From positions 1 through 11,395 of the forward strand of contig JAUXOH010000144.1 in the NCBI GenBank assembly GCA_030682505.1: 11,395 nt of DNA, given 5' to 3'. This DNA is from Candidatus Didemnitutus sp. (GTDB lineage: Bacteria > Verrucomicrobiota > Verrucomicrobiia > Opitutales > Opitutaceae). Below the pieces are notes generated by a model that saw nothing but the letters and a program-made list of their open reading frames with translations, made no database searches and was not told the DNA's origin. A program made the position numbers and the translations under genes. Positions 1 to 6,092 of the stretch are shown here, in pieces (position 1 is the stretch's first letter; each line of letters starts with the position of its first letter).

Positions 1-232
1 CCGCTCCGTGCAATCCGTGGAGCAACGGACCGATCGCAAGGATCTCCCCGACGCTCACCGCTTGGATCCACAGCCGCCGTACCCCCGGGCGACGCGGCGG
101 CAAAGCCGGCACCTCGCCGAAACGATGCGTGAACCCCTCGGCATACCCGCCCCGTCGCCGCATCCGCCACAAGTAGTAAGGCGACGCCAACACCAGCAGC
201 GGCAGAAAGAGAAGGCGGTAGATCCAGATCAA
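1..232 (-). CDS. waaA: 3-deoxy-D-manno-octulosonic acid (Kdo) transferase, N-terminal part, runs off the window
   Basis: Reading the minus strand from a TTG at 232-230 gives 77 codons open to the window edge. The product starts LIWIYRLLFLPLLVLASPYY, a membrane anchor typical of WaaA/KdtA. A basic stretch (WRMRRRGGYAEGFTHRFGE) and then LWIQAVSVGEILAIGPLL follow. The SVGE motif holds the catalytic glutamate of this GT30 family, which transfers Kdo from CMP-Kdo to lipid A precursor at the inner face of the cytoplasmic membrane. No ATG lies between the in-frame TGA near 295 and this TTG. The start is therefore probably TTG 232, although it directly abuts a GTGAGCAGT-type repeat that may have altered the original start region. 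The gene follows the four-helix bundle gene and the DHS-like gene on the same strand. Family assignment is firm; the start is less certain. Confidence 0.85.
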   Translation of the reverse strand, partial: MIWIYRLLFLPLLVLASPYYLWRMRRRGGYAEGFTHRFGEVPALPPRRPGVRRLWIQAVSVGEILAIGPLLHGLHGA

Positions 233-236
233 GGCA

Positions 237-266
237 GTGAGCAGTTTGCAGTGCGCTGTGAGCAGT
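237..266. repeat. Paired GTGAGCAGT repeat downstream of the four-helix bundle gene
   Basis: GTGAGCAGT occurs at 237-245 and again at 258-266 on the plus strand. The inverted form ACTGCTCAC is found at 633-641 on the other side of the four-helix bundle gene, with related TGCTCACCGCTCAC sequence up to 662. The gene is thus bracketed by inverted copies of a short repeat. Confidence 0.6.
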
Positions 267-278
267 GCGACTGAAGAA

Positions 279-662
279 TTACAGACTGCGTTTCAATCCG
301 TAGGTGAGACGCAACGCTTCATCAATCAGCGCAGCGAGTCTCGCCGCCTCATCGTCGTTGACCAAGCCGACCCGGCGACCGGCTTCCAGCTGCGTCTCCA
401 CCTCGTTCAGCGACCGGATCGCATAGCCCAGAAAGACTCGAAATTGATCGCGCGACGGATCCGCCGCGCCTTCGGCGATATTGGAAGGAGCCGAAAGGGC
501 CGCTCGGCGGATCTGCGAGACAAGATAGCGTTCCGCGACGGGAAAACCCGCCGTCAAGCGGTGGATCTCGACGAAGAGGTCCATGCTCCGCTGCCAAGCG
601 AGCAGGCGCTTGTGCGGCTTTTCATGTTCTGAACTGCTCACCGCTTGCTGCTCACCGCTCAC
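279..662 (-). CDS. Four-helix bundle protein, S23 / 23S rRNA intervening-sequence type
   Basis: A 127-aa protein with the S23-family layout: HKRLLAWQRSMDLFVEIHRL, then FPVAERYLVSQIRRAALSAPSNIAEGAA, then FRVFLGYAIRSLNEVETQLE. The QIRRAA..PSNIAEG segment is the family signature. Members are small four-helix proteins first seen encoded inside 23S rRNA intervening sequences and also common as free-standing genes. Their molecular role is unsettled; the related Avd protein serves diversity-generating retroelements, but no such system is seen here. The start is GTG at 662 or GTG at 641, since no ATG precedes the conserved region. The first residues (SGEQQAVSSSE) are simply a translated repeat (633-662). 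It begins 6 nt after the stop of the DHS-like gene, so the two are probably co-transcribed. Repeats flank both ends, suggesting the gene arrived as a unit. Confidence 0.8.
   Translation of the reverse strand: MSGEQQAVSSSEHEKPHKRLLAWQRSMDLFVEIHRLTAGFPVAERYLVSQIRRAALSAPSNIAEGAADPSRDQFRVFLGYAIRSLNEVETQLEAGRRVGLVNDDEAARLAALIDEALRLTYGLKRSL
633..662. repeat. Inverted GTGAGCAGT-type repeat overlapping the start of the four-helix bundle gene
   Basis: ACTGCTCAC at 633-641 is the exact reverse complement of the two copies at 237-245 and 258-266. It continues as a degenerate tandem (GCTGCTCACCGCTCAC, 647-662). On the coding strand it supplies both possible GTG start codons of the four-helix bundle gene. 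Confidence 0.6.
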
Positions 663-668
663 GAGAGT

Positions 669-1715
669 TTACTTCCCCAGCACCCAGGAGAAAATCAGCG
701 GGGCCACGATCGTCGCGTCGGACTCGACGATGAACTTCGGCGTCTTTTCGCCGAGCTTGCCCCAGGTGATCTTTTCATTCGGCACGGCGCCGGAATAGCT
801 GCCGTAGCTGGTGGTGGAGTCGCTGATCTGCGAGAAATAGCCCCAGAGCGGCACGCTGGTGCGGCCGAGGTCCTGATGCAGCATCGGCACCACGCAGATC
901 GGGAAATCCCCGGCGATCCCGCCGCCGATCTGGAAGAAGCCGATGGAGCCCTCGCCGTTGCGCAGCACCTTCGCCGTCTTCGTATACCACTCGGCAAGCC
1001 ACGTCATGTATTCGATGCCGGTGCGCACGGTGTGGACGTTCTTGATCTCACCCGTGATGGCCCGCCCGGCATACATGTTGCCCAGCGTGGCATCTTCCCA
1101 GCCCGGCACGATGATCGGCAGGTTCTTCTCACAGGCCGCGACCATCCAGGAATTCTTCGGGTCGATCTGGTAGAATTTCTTCAACTTGCCGGACCGGATG
1201 ACGCGATACATGAACTCGTGCGGAAAATACCGTTCGCCCGACTGGTCCGCCGCCACCCATTCCTCCGCCACCGCGGCCTCGATGCGACGCATCGCCTCGC
1301 CTTCGGGAATGCAGGTGTCGGTCACGCGGTTCATGTGCCGGCCGAGCAACTCCTGCTCATCCGACGCCGTCAGGTGCCGGTAGTGCGGCACGCGTTCGTA
1401 GTAATCGTGCGCCACCAGATTGAAAATGTCCTCCTCCAGGTTCGCCCCGGTGCAGACGATGGCGTGGACCTTGTCCTTCCGGATCATCTCGGCGAGGCTG
1501 ATGCCCAGCTCGGCGGTCGACATTGCACCGGCCAGCGTAACGAGCATCTTGCCGCCCAATTGCAGGTGGGTCTCGTAGCCCTTGGCGGCATCGAGGAGCG
1601 CGGCGGCGTTGAAGTGGCGGTAGTTGGCCGCAATAAACTTGGAGACCGGCCCCTTCTTCTTGGCGAGGGCCGCATTGATGTCCTCAGGGCGTTTCTTCTG
1701 GCGTTTGGCTTTCAT
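669..1715 (-). CDS. Deoxyhypusine synthase-family protein
   Basis: A 348-aa protein matching the DHS family along its length. Seen: an early GAMSTAELGISLAEMI helix, VHAIVCTGANLEEDIFN in the NAD-binding Rossmann fold, PIIVPGWEDATLGN, FQIGGGIAGDF, and the active-site region NEKITWGKLGEKTPKF. Lys320 of WGK aligns with the catalytic lysine that forms the imine with the aminobutyl group in eukaryotic DHS (WGK in both). In eukaryotes and archaea DHS uses spermidine and NAD to modify eIF5A/aIF5A. Bacteria lack that substrate, so this homologue more likely acts on a small amine, for example making homospermidine or a related polyamine; that is inference from the family. ATG 1715 is used because upstream sequence shows no better start, although no clear Shine-Dalgarno is visible. 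It is divergent from the M16 peptidase and heads the run that continues with the S23-type gene and waaA. Confidence 0.88.
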   Translation of the reverse strand: MKAKRQKKRPEDINAALAKKKGPVSKFIAANYRHFNAAALLDAAKGYETHLQLGGKMLVTLAGAMSTAELGISLAEMIRKDKVHAIVCTGANLEEDIFNLVAHDYYERVPHYRHLTASDEQELLGRHMNRVTDTCIPEGEAMRRIEAAVAEEWVAADQSGERYFPHEFMYRVIRSGKLKKFYQIDPKNSWMVAACEKNLPIIVPGWEDATLGNMYAGRAITGEIKNVHTVRTGIEYMTWLAEWYTKTAKVLRNGEGSIGFFQIGGGIAGDFPICVVPMLHQDLGRTSVPLWGYFSQISDSTTSYGSYSGAVPNEKITWGKLGEKTPKFIVESDATIVAPLIFSWVLGK

Positions 1716-1869
1716 GGGATGAACCCAGTAGAAGCTCCGCCCGCAGCGGGGTCACGTGAAAAAATCCACCTGCCGCCTTCGCGGAAAAAACCCGTCGAGC
1801 ACGGAATTCACCTAAATTCCCCCAGCGGCTGCACTTGCCTCGGACGGCACGCTCGCCGATTCTGCCCGC

Positions 1870-4689
1870 ATGTTGCCCCGTATCGGCGTCCTCGCCCTGC
1901 TCGCACTTGTCCCGCTGAGCCTCTGCGCTCAACCGTTCCCCCACGAGAACTCCGACCTCCCCGTCGACCCGGCCGTGCGCTGGGGTCGCCTCGAAAACGG
2001 CCTGCGCTTTGCCATCTTGGCCAACCCCGAGCCCAAGGGCCGCGCCAGCCTGCGCCTCGCCTTCCGCGCGGGCTCCCTGCACGAAACCGACGAGCAGCGC
2101 GGCCTCGCCCACTTCCTCGAGCACCTCGCCTTCAACGGCAGCACTCACTTCCCGCCCGGCACGCTCGTGGAATTTTTCCAGCGTCTCGGCATGAGCTTCG
2201 GCGGCGACACCAACGCCTCCACCAGCTTCGACCGCACCTCCTACCTGCTCGAACTGCCCGACACCCACGACGCCACGCTGGAGAAGGCCTTCACGCTGTT
2301 CGCCGACTACTGCGGCGGACTCCTGCTCCTCGAGAACGAGATCAACAAGGAGCGCGGCATCATCCTGAGCGAAAAGCGCGCGCGCGATTCCATCGAGTTC
2401 CGCCAGTTCATCGGCGAATTCGAATTCCTCCTGCCCGAATCGCGTTTCATCCATCGCATCCCGATCGGCACCGAGGAGATCATTTCCACCGCCCCGCGCG
2501 AACGCTTCGTCGATTTCTACAACACATGGTATCGCCCCGAGCTCACCACCGTCGTGGCCGTCGGCGACTTCGATCCGACCGTCGTCGAGGCGCACCTGCG
2601 CCGGGCACTCGCGGGATTCACCGCCCGCGCGCTACCGGCCCCGAGCCCGAGCTTGGGTCGCGTGGACCACGTCGCGGGCGTCACGGCCCGCCTGCTCGCG
2701 GAGCCCGAGGCCTCCTCCGTTCAGGTCGCCATCCAGACGGTGATGCCATTCGCCCCCGAACCCGACACCGCTGCCAACCGGCTGAAATATCTCCCGCGCG
2801 AACTCGCCCTGCGCATGCTCAACCGCCGCTTCTCCATTCTCGCGAAGCAGGAAGGTGCGCCGTTTGTCGCCGGTCAGGTCGGCGCGACCGAACAATTTGA
2901 TTTCTTCAGCAACGCCTCCGTCGAGCTTCGTTGCCAACCCGACCAATGGCGCGCCGCCCTCGCCGTCGGCGAACAGGAACTTCGCCGCGCCCTCGAATTC
3001 GGTTTCCAACCCGCCGAGCTCACCGAGGCCGTCGCCGCCACGCGCAATAGCCTCGAACAAGCCGTGCGCACCGCACGGACGCGTCGCTCCGAACTCCTCG
3101 CCGACGCCCTCAGCGGCATGTTGATCGATGACGAGGTCTTCACCCACCCGACCACGGAGCTCGCCCTCTACGGACCCGCGCTTGAGCGCATCACTGTCGA
3201 GCATTGCGCCGCCGCCCTGCGCCGGACCTGGGACGAGAAGATTGGCCGCCGCCTCTTCGTCACCGGCAACCTCACTCTCTACCAGCCCGAGGAACAAATC
3301 ACCGCCGCCTACGAGGCCAGCCGCGCGATCGCCGTGCAGCCCCCGGCCAAAATCGACGATGCCACCTTCGCTTACACCAATTTCGGCCCGGCCGGGAAGA
3401 TCACGAAACAGGAAAACGTCGCCGACCTCGACGTCACGCTGATCGAGTTCGCCAACGGCGTGCGCCTCAACCTCAAGCCGACCGACTTCGAGGCCGGTCG
3501 CGTGCGCGTCAACGTCCGCGTGGGCGGCGGCCGCCTCACCCTGCCCCCCGCCAACCCGGGGCTCTGGTTCCTCGCCAACAACACGCTCCTGCTCGGCGGT
3601 CTCGGACAGCACAGCGCCGACGACCTGCCCCGCCTGCTCGCCGGTCGCACCATCGGCACCAACTTCAGCACCGGCAACGACGCGTTCCTTTTTGGTGGCA
3701 CCACCAACCGCGCCGACCTGCTCCTTCAATTGCAGGTCATCTGCGCCTTTCTCACCGACGCGGCCTTCCGTCCTGAGGCCATGCGCAAGTTCCAGAAAGG
3801 CGCGGAAATGTTCTACGACCGCCTCGCCCACGTCATCGAAGGCCCGCTCCAGCTCGACGTCCCGCCGCTCCTCGCCAACGGCGACGCCCGGTTCGGTCTC
3901 CCCGCCAAGGCCACTGCGCTCGGCGGCACCCTCGACGAGGTCCAGGCGTGGCTGGCTCCCGAGTTTGCCCGCGGCGCGCTCGAGATCGCCATCGTGGGCG
4001 ACTTTGATCCCGCCGAGGTCATCGCCGCCGTCGCCAAGACCTTCGGTGCCCTCCCGCCTCGTGCGGCCAAGCCGGCCTACGAAGCCGAGCGCCGCGCCAG
4101 CTTTCCGGCCAGCGCCCTCGCCCGCCAATACATCACCACCACTGAGATCCCCAAGGGCATGGTGCAACTCTTCTGGGAGGCCACCGACAACCGCGACGTC
4201 ACCCTCGCCCGCCAGCTCAGCCTGCTCGCCGCCGTGCTCGACGACCGCCTCCGCGTGAAGATCCGCGAGGAGATGGGCGACACCTATTCACCCAACGCCG
4301 GCGCGTCGCTCAGCGACACTTTCCACGGCTTCGGTCACCTCGTGGCGCAAGCCACCGTCGCGCCCGACAAGGCCCGCGCCGTGGCCGACGCCATGCGCGC
4401 CGCTGCCACCAGTTTGTTCGAACACGGCGTGACCGACGAGGAACTCGTCCGCGCCAAACAGCCCGCGCTCACCGCCATCCGCCAGTCCATCCGCACCAAC
4501 CCCTACTGGCTCGGCAGCGTGCTCAGCTCGGCGCAGGAACAACCCCAGCGCCTCGAATGGTCCCGCAACCGACTCAGCGGCACCGAGGCCATCACCGCCG
4601 CCGAACTCACCGCCTTGGCCCGACGCTACCTCAACCCCGCCAAGGTCCACGAATTCATCTCCCTTCCCGAACCGAGCAAGGTGCCCTGA
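1870..4689 (+). CDS. Secreted M16 family zinc metallopeptidase (pitrilysin/insulinase type)
   Basis: A 939-aa protein with an N-terminal signal peptide (LPRIGVLALLALVPLSLCAQ, likely cut after Ala20; the sequence before Cys19 is a poor lipobox). The first M16 domain carries the inverted zinc motif HFLEH (His81, Glu84, His85), with the third ligand expected at Glu161 in INKERGIILSE, so this half should be catalytic. The second half (from about residue 510) lacks HxxEH. It contains LRVKIREEMGDTYSPNAG with the Arg799/Tyr806 region that in inactive M16 C-domains helps bind substrate. Length fits the two-domain, about 930-residue bacterial group. Such enzymes degrade peptides or small proteins in the periplasm. 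The gene stands alone between a divergent DHS-like gene and the accessory region; a hairpin overlaps its stop. Several long open frames in other phases are shadows caused by GC-rich codon use. The specific substrate cannot be read from sequence. Confidence 0.93.
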   Translation: MLPRIGVLALLALVPLSLCAQPFPHENSDLPVDPAVRWGRLENGLRFAILANPEPKGRASLRLAFRAGSLHETDEQRGLAHFLEHLAFNGSTHFPPGTLVEFFQRLGMSFGGDTNASTSFDRTSYLLELPDTHDATLEKAFTLFADYCGGLLLLENEINKERGIILSEKRARDSIEFRQFIGEFEFLLPESRFIHRIPIGTEEIISTAPRERFVDFYNTWYRPELTTVVAVGDFDPTVVEAHLRRALAGFTARALPAPSPSLGRVDHVAGVTARLLAEPEASSVQVAIQTVMPFAPEPDTAANRLKYLPRELALRMLNRRFSILAKQEGAPFVAGQVGATEQFDFFSNASVELRCQPDQWRAALAVGEQELRRALEFGFQPAELTEAVAATRNSLEQAVRTARTRRSELLADALSGMLIDDEVFTHPTTELALYGPALERITVEHCAAALRRTWDEKIGRRLFVTGNLTLYQPEEQITAAYEASRAIAVQPPAKIDDATFAYTNFGPAGKITKQENVADLDVTLIEFANGVRLNLKPTDFEAGRVRVNVRVGGGRLTLPPANPGLWFLANNTLLLGGLGQHSADDLPRLLAGRTIGTNFSTGNDAFLFGGTTNRADLLLQLQVICAFLTDAAFRPEAMRKFQKGAEMFYDRLAHVIEGPLQLDVPPLLANGDARFGLPAKATALGGTLDEVQAWLAPEFARGALEIAIVGDFDPAEVIAAVAKTFGALPPRAAKPAYEAERRASFPASALARQYITTTEIPKGMVQLFWEATDNRDVTLARQLSLLAAVLDDRLRVKIREEMGDTYSPNAGASLSDTFHGFGHLVAQATVAPDKARAVADAMRAAATSLFEHGVTDEELVRAKQPALTAIRQSIRTNPYWLGSVLSSAQEQPQRLEWSRNRLSGTEAITAAELTALARRYLNPAKVHEFISLPEPSKVP

Positions 4690-4702
4690 GCCGCCACGGC
4701 TC
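4688..4702 (+). terminator. Perfect hairpin overlapping the M16 stop codon
   Basis: GAGCCG-CCA-CGGCTC forms a 6-bp stem with a 3-nt loop starting at the second base of the TGA stop. No T-run follows, so it may be a weak or factor-assisted terminator or only an mRNA 3' stabilising hairpin. Confidence 0.35.
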
Positions 4703-4790
4703 CACACGCCTTCCCCCGGACCTTCCCAAAATTCGCTGCGAGCGCGATTTCCGGGATTGAACGCCGTCGAGCGATCCGGCTTTCTGCCTC

Positions 4791-4831
4791 CAGCGGGCCA
4801 AGCCAGCCGGAGGTATTATCCGGAGTCTGAA
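4791..4831 (+). repeat. Repeat copy A upstream of the ExbD-like gene
   Basis: This 41-nt segment matches 11143-11181 at 35 of the 39 bases there: the first 15 bases, then CCGGAGGT, then CCGGAGTCTGAA are shared. CCGGA (4807-4811) can pair with TCCGG (4819-4823). The loop differs in length and sequence between copies while the stem is kept. GGCCAA (4796-4801) can also pair with TTGGCC (4840-4845), just outside the repeat and 8 nt before the ATG at 4854. The same orientation and closeness to a start codon are seen in copy B. Confidence 0.7.
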
Positions 4832-4853
4832 GAACACTGTTGGCCGAAAGACC

Positions 4854-5297
4854 ATGACTAAGCGCGCGAAGATCTTTGCGGTTTCCGGAATCCTTATCCT
4901 TGCCGTTGCGTTCGCGGGCCGTGCGGCCCTTCTCCGTGCCACCCTCGTTGAGTGGCCCGAATCTCCGACTTGGTTTGCCCGCTATGCCGAGGCATCCAGC
5001 GCCGGCCCAAGAGTGATACTCGGACATGACAGCGAATACTGGCGCGTGAAGAGGACGATCCGTGTGGATGTCCGGCAGGGCATACCCCATACACGCTCCG
5101 CAGATGGCATGCCGATAAGAGACCTCGTCAGTTACATCAACGCCGAGATTGCGAGGACAGGCGTTGATTCTGTCGTGGTCTCAGCTTCTCGAGAAGAGAG
5201 GATCGGTGGCGTGGTTGCGGTCATCGACGAGTGCAGAAAGTCTCGCGTGAGGGTCGTCGTGCTGAACCAATATCTCGATGCATTCGCCAGCAAATGA
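4854..5297 (+). CDS. Small membrane-anchored protein with an ExbD/TolR-like C-terminal domain
   Basis: A 147-aa protein with one N-terminal membrane segment (about residues 7-27, IFAVSGILILAVAFAGRAAL) and a predicted periplasmic remainder. The C-terminal third reads PIRDLVSYINAEIARTGVDSVVVSASREERIGGVVAVIDECRKSRVRVVVLN. That order (helix, strand, VV.VID.CR helix, VRVVVL strand) resembles the ExbD/TolR periplasmic fold. The transmembrane aspartate needed for proton coupling in ExbD/TolR is absent, and no ExbB/TolQ partner is nearby, so an energy-transducing role is doubtful. ATG 4854 lies 22 nt after repeat copy A, and the stop is followed within 7 nt by a hairpin spacer that resembles the same repeat. 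The gene therefore looks like a unit bounded by repeat-like elements. ExbD-like is a weak fold-level call; otherwise it is an uncharacterised small envelope protein. Confidence 0.6.
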   Translation: MTKRAKIFAVSGILILAVAFAGRAALLRATLVEWPESPTWFARYAEASSAGPRVILGHDSEYWRVKRTIRVDVRQGIPHTRSADGMPIRDLVSYINAEIARTGVDSVVVSASREERIGGVVAVIDECRKSRVRVVVLNQYLDAFASK

Positions 5298-5303
5298 AGA
5301 AGA

Positions 5304-5365
5304 GGGCCAACGAGCCGGCACAGATAAGGTCGCTAGCGCGACCGGTCTGACCTGAAACGTCGGCC
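5304..5365 (+). repeat. Hairpin spacer C, divergent relative of the repeat
   Basis: It begins GGGCCAAC (5304-5311), then GCCGG (5314-5318), a perfect hairpin GGTCGC-TAGC-GCGACC (5328-5343), then CCGG and TCTGA (5342-5350), and ends CTGAAAC GTCGGCC. The order GGGCCAA, GCCGG, CCGG, TCTGA is that of copy A with an extra internal hairpin. The outer ends GGCCAAC and GTCGGCC can pair at 6 of 7 positions. It starts 7 nt after one gene's stop and ends 18 nt before the next start. There is no T-run, so a simple terminator is unlikely. Confidence 0.45.
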
Positions 5366-5383
5366 AGCGAAGCTTCATCACCT

Positions 5384-5563
5384 TTGAAAAATCAGATTCC
5401 AGAGTTCGCTGTTGGCTGGGGCACGCTGGCGTTGCTCAACGCTGGTTTGGCGCAGTCGAAAAATCGGAGCGGAGCGGGTTGGTTCATCGGCAGCCTGTTC
5501 TTGGGGCCGGTGGCTACTCTCGTGATCGTCCTGCTCGACAAGGAGCCCGAGAAGAAATCCTGA
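5384..5563 (+). CDS. Small two-helix membrane protein, TTG start
   Basis: The frame from TTG 5384 to TGA 5561-5563 encodes 59 aa: KNQIPEFAVGWGTLALLNAG, a short polar stretch AQSKNRSGAG, then WFIGSLFLGPVATLVIVLL and a charged tail DKEPEKKS. The layout is that of many small inner-membrane proteins with two hydrophobic segments, a GxGWFxGSLFLGP-type turn and a charged end. An in-frame stop at 5348-5350 limits the N-terminus, and no ATG is available, making TTG 5384 the best start; no clear Shine-Dalgarno is seen. It follows the ExbD-like gene by 86 nt, with spacer C between them. Function is unknown. Confidence 0.55.
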   Translation: MKNQIPEFAVGWGTLALLNAGLAQSKNRSGAGWFIGSLFLGPVATLVIVLLDKEPEKKS

Positions 5564-5626
5564 GTCGTCCGATGTCTTCCCAGCCGCAAACTTCGCTTTT
5601 CATCTTTCGCGTTCTGTCGCATTTGC

Positions 5627-5704
5627 GTTGGCCTAGCCAACCGCCAGAGCCATTTCGGCCCAGCGCTCCGTGCTGTTCCTCTTGGCTCATCTGAAACGTT
5701 GATC
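5627..5704 (+). repeat. Candidate spacer D at the IS insertion point
   Basis: It opens with the palindrome GTTGGC-CTA-GCCAAC (5627-5641) and closes with CTGAAACGT (5691-5699), which is shared with the end of spacer C, followed by GTTGATC. The IS begins immediately after it. This may be the left part of a spacer element interrupted by the IS. It is supported only by short matches. Confidence 0.3.
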
Positions 5705-5705
5705 T

Positions 5706-5729
5706 AGCTGCGTGCATTCAAGCGGAAAA
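5706..5729 (+). repeat. IS inverted repeat, end downstream of the transposase
   Basis: AGCTGCGTGCA, five variable bases, then GCGGAAAA. It pairs with 7316-7340, where the gap is six bases. The transposase reads towards this end. Confidence 0.7.
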
Positions 5730-6092
5730 TTGGAATAATTGTCCGCGGCGTGGGAGCGGCGGTTTTCAGATCCAACTGGCGGGGGCGGCAAAGGACAGGG
5801 ACCGGGCACGATACTGGAGGAAACGCGTGCGTCTGTGACCCCGACGCAGTCGGGGTTGGTTGGGCGTCTCAGGTTTTCACCGTGAGCGTGCTGATCTTCG
5901 TGGGTTGTTAATACCACCGTTCAATGGTGCGTCTTGCCCGCATACTCTAGGCTCGGACTTCGGCGCAGGCGTGAGCCTGTGCCCGTCCCGAACGTCATCA
6001 TGCATGGGCCGGCCGCCCGGTCCCTGACAGTTGCCGCCCTCGACCAGCGGCCTTCAAAGAACAAAAGTCATGCGTTGATCGTGCGTGTTCGC
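5717..6092 (-). ncRNA. Candidate IS1111-type guide RNA (seekRNA/bridge RNA) region
   Basis: This stretch between the transposase stop and the IS end has no convincing gene. It holds several perfect or near-perfect hairpins: CCCCGAC-GCA-GTCGGGG (5839-5855), CAGGC-GTGA-GCCTG (5966-5979), CACC/GGTG (5915-5929), and two 25-nt arms at 5783-5807 and 6015-6039. IS1111-type elements are known to express a short guide RNA from this position. CGTTGATC at 6073-6080 repeats the eight bases just outside the IS end (5697-5704). In both places TGCGTG follows, as expected if part of the RNA reads the target-IS junction. RNA ends cannot be defined from sequence alone. Confidence 0.4.
5783..6039. repeat. 25-nt inverted repeat arms within the IS non-coding region
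   Basis: Arms 5783-5807 and 6015-6039 are reverse complements at 22 of 25 positions, including an uninterrupted 12-bp core CAGGGACCGGGC. They enclose about 207 nt with smaller hairpins and could form the closing stem of a large folded RNA or mark an older element end. Confidence 0.65.

Noticed and set aside
8..632. Plus-strand open frames at 8-274 and 237-632
   Set aside because: They are antisense to waaA and the four-helix bundle gene, both of which have clear family motifs.
1684..2595. Minus-strand open frame of 303 codons upstream of the DHS-like gene
   Set aside because: It overlaps the M16 signal peptide and catalytic domain and shows only shadow-type composition.
645..2900. Long plus-strand open frame of 751 codons
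   Set aside because: It runs antisense to the DHS-like gene and then out of phase with the M16 peptidase; the product is Arg/Pro/His-rich low-complexity sequence typical of GC-rich shadow frames.
2632..4167. Minus-strand open frame of 511 codons inside the M16 gene
   Set aside because: Gly/Glu/Ala-rich shadow of a strongly biased coding sequence whose plus-strand product has clear M16 motifs.
5687..5917. Small minus-strand open frame of 76 codons in the IS non-coding region
   Set aside because: It spans the IS inverted repeat and the hairpins and has no recognisable domain; a structured RNA explains the region better.
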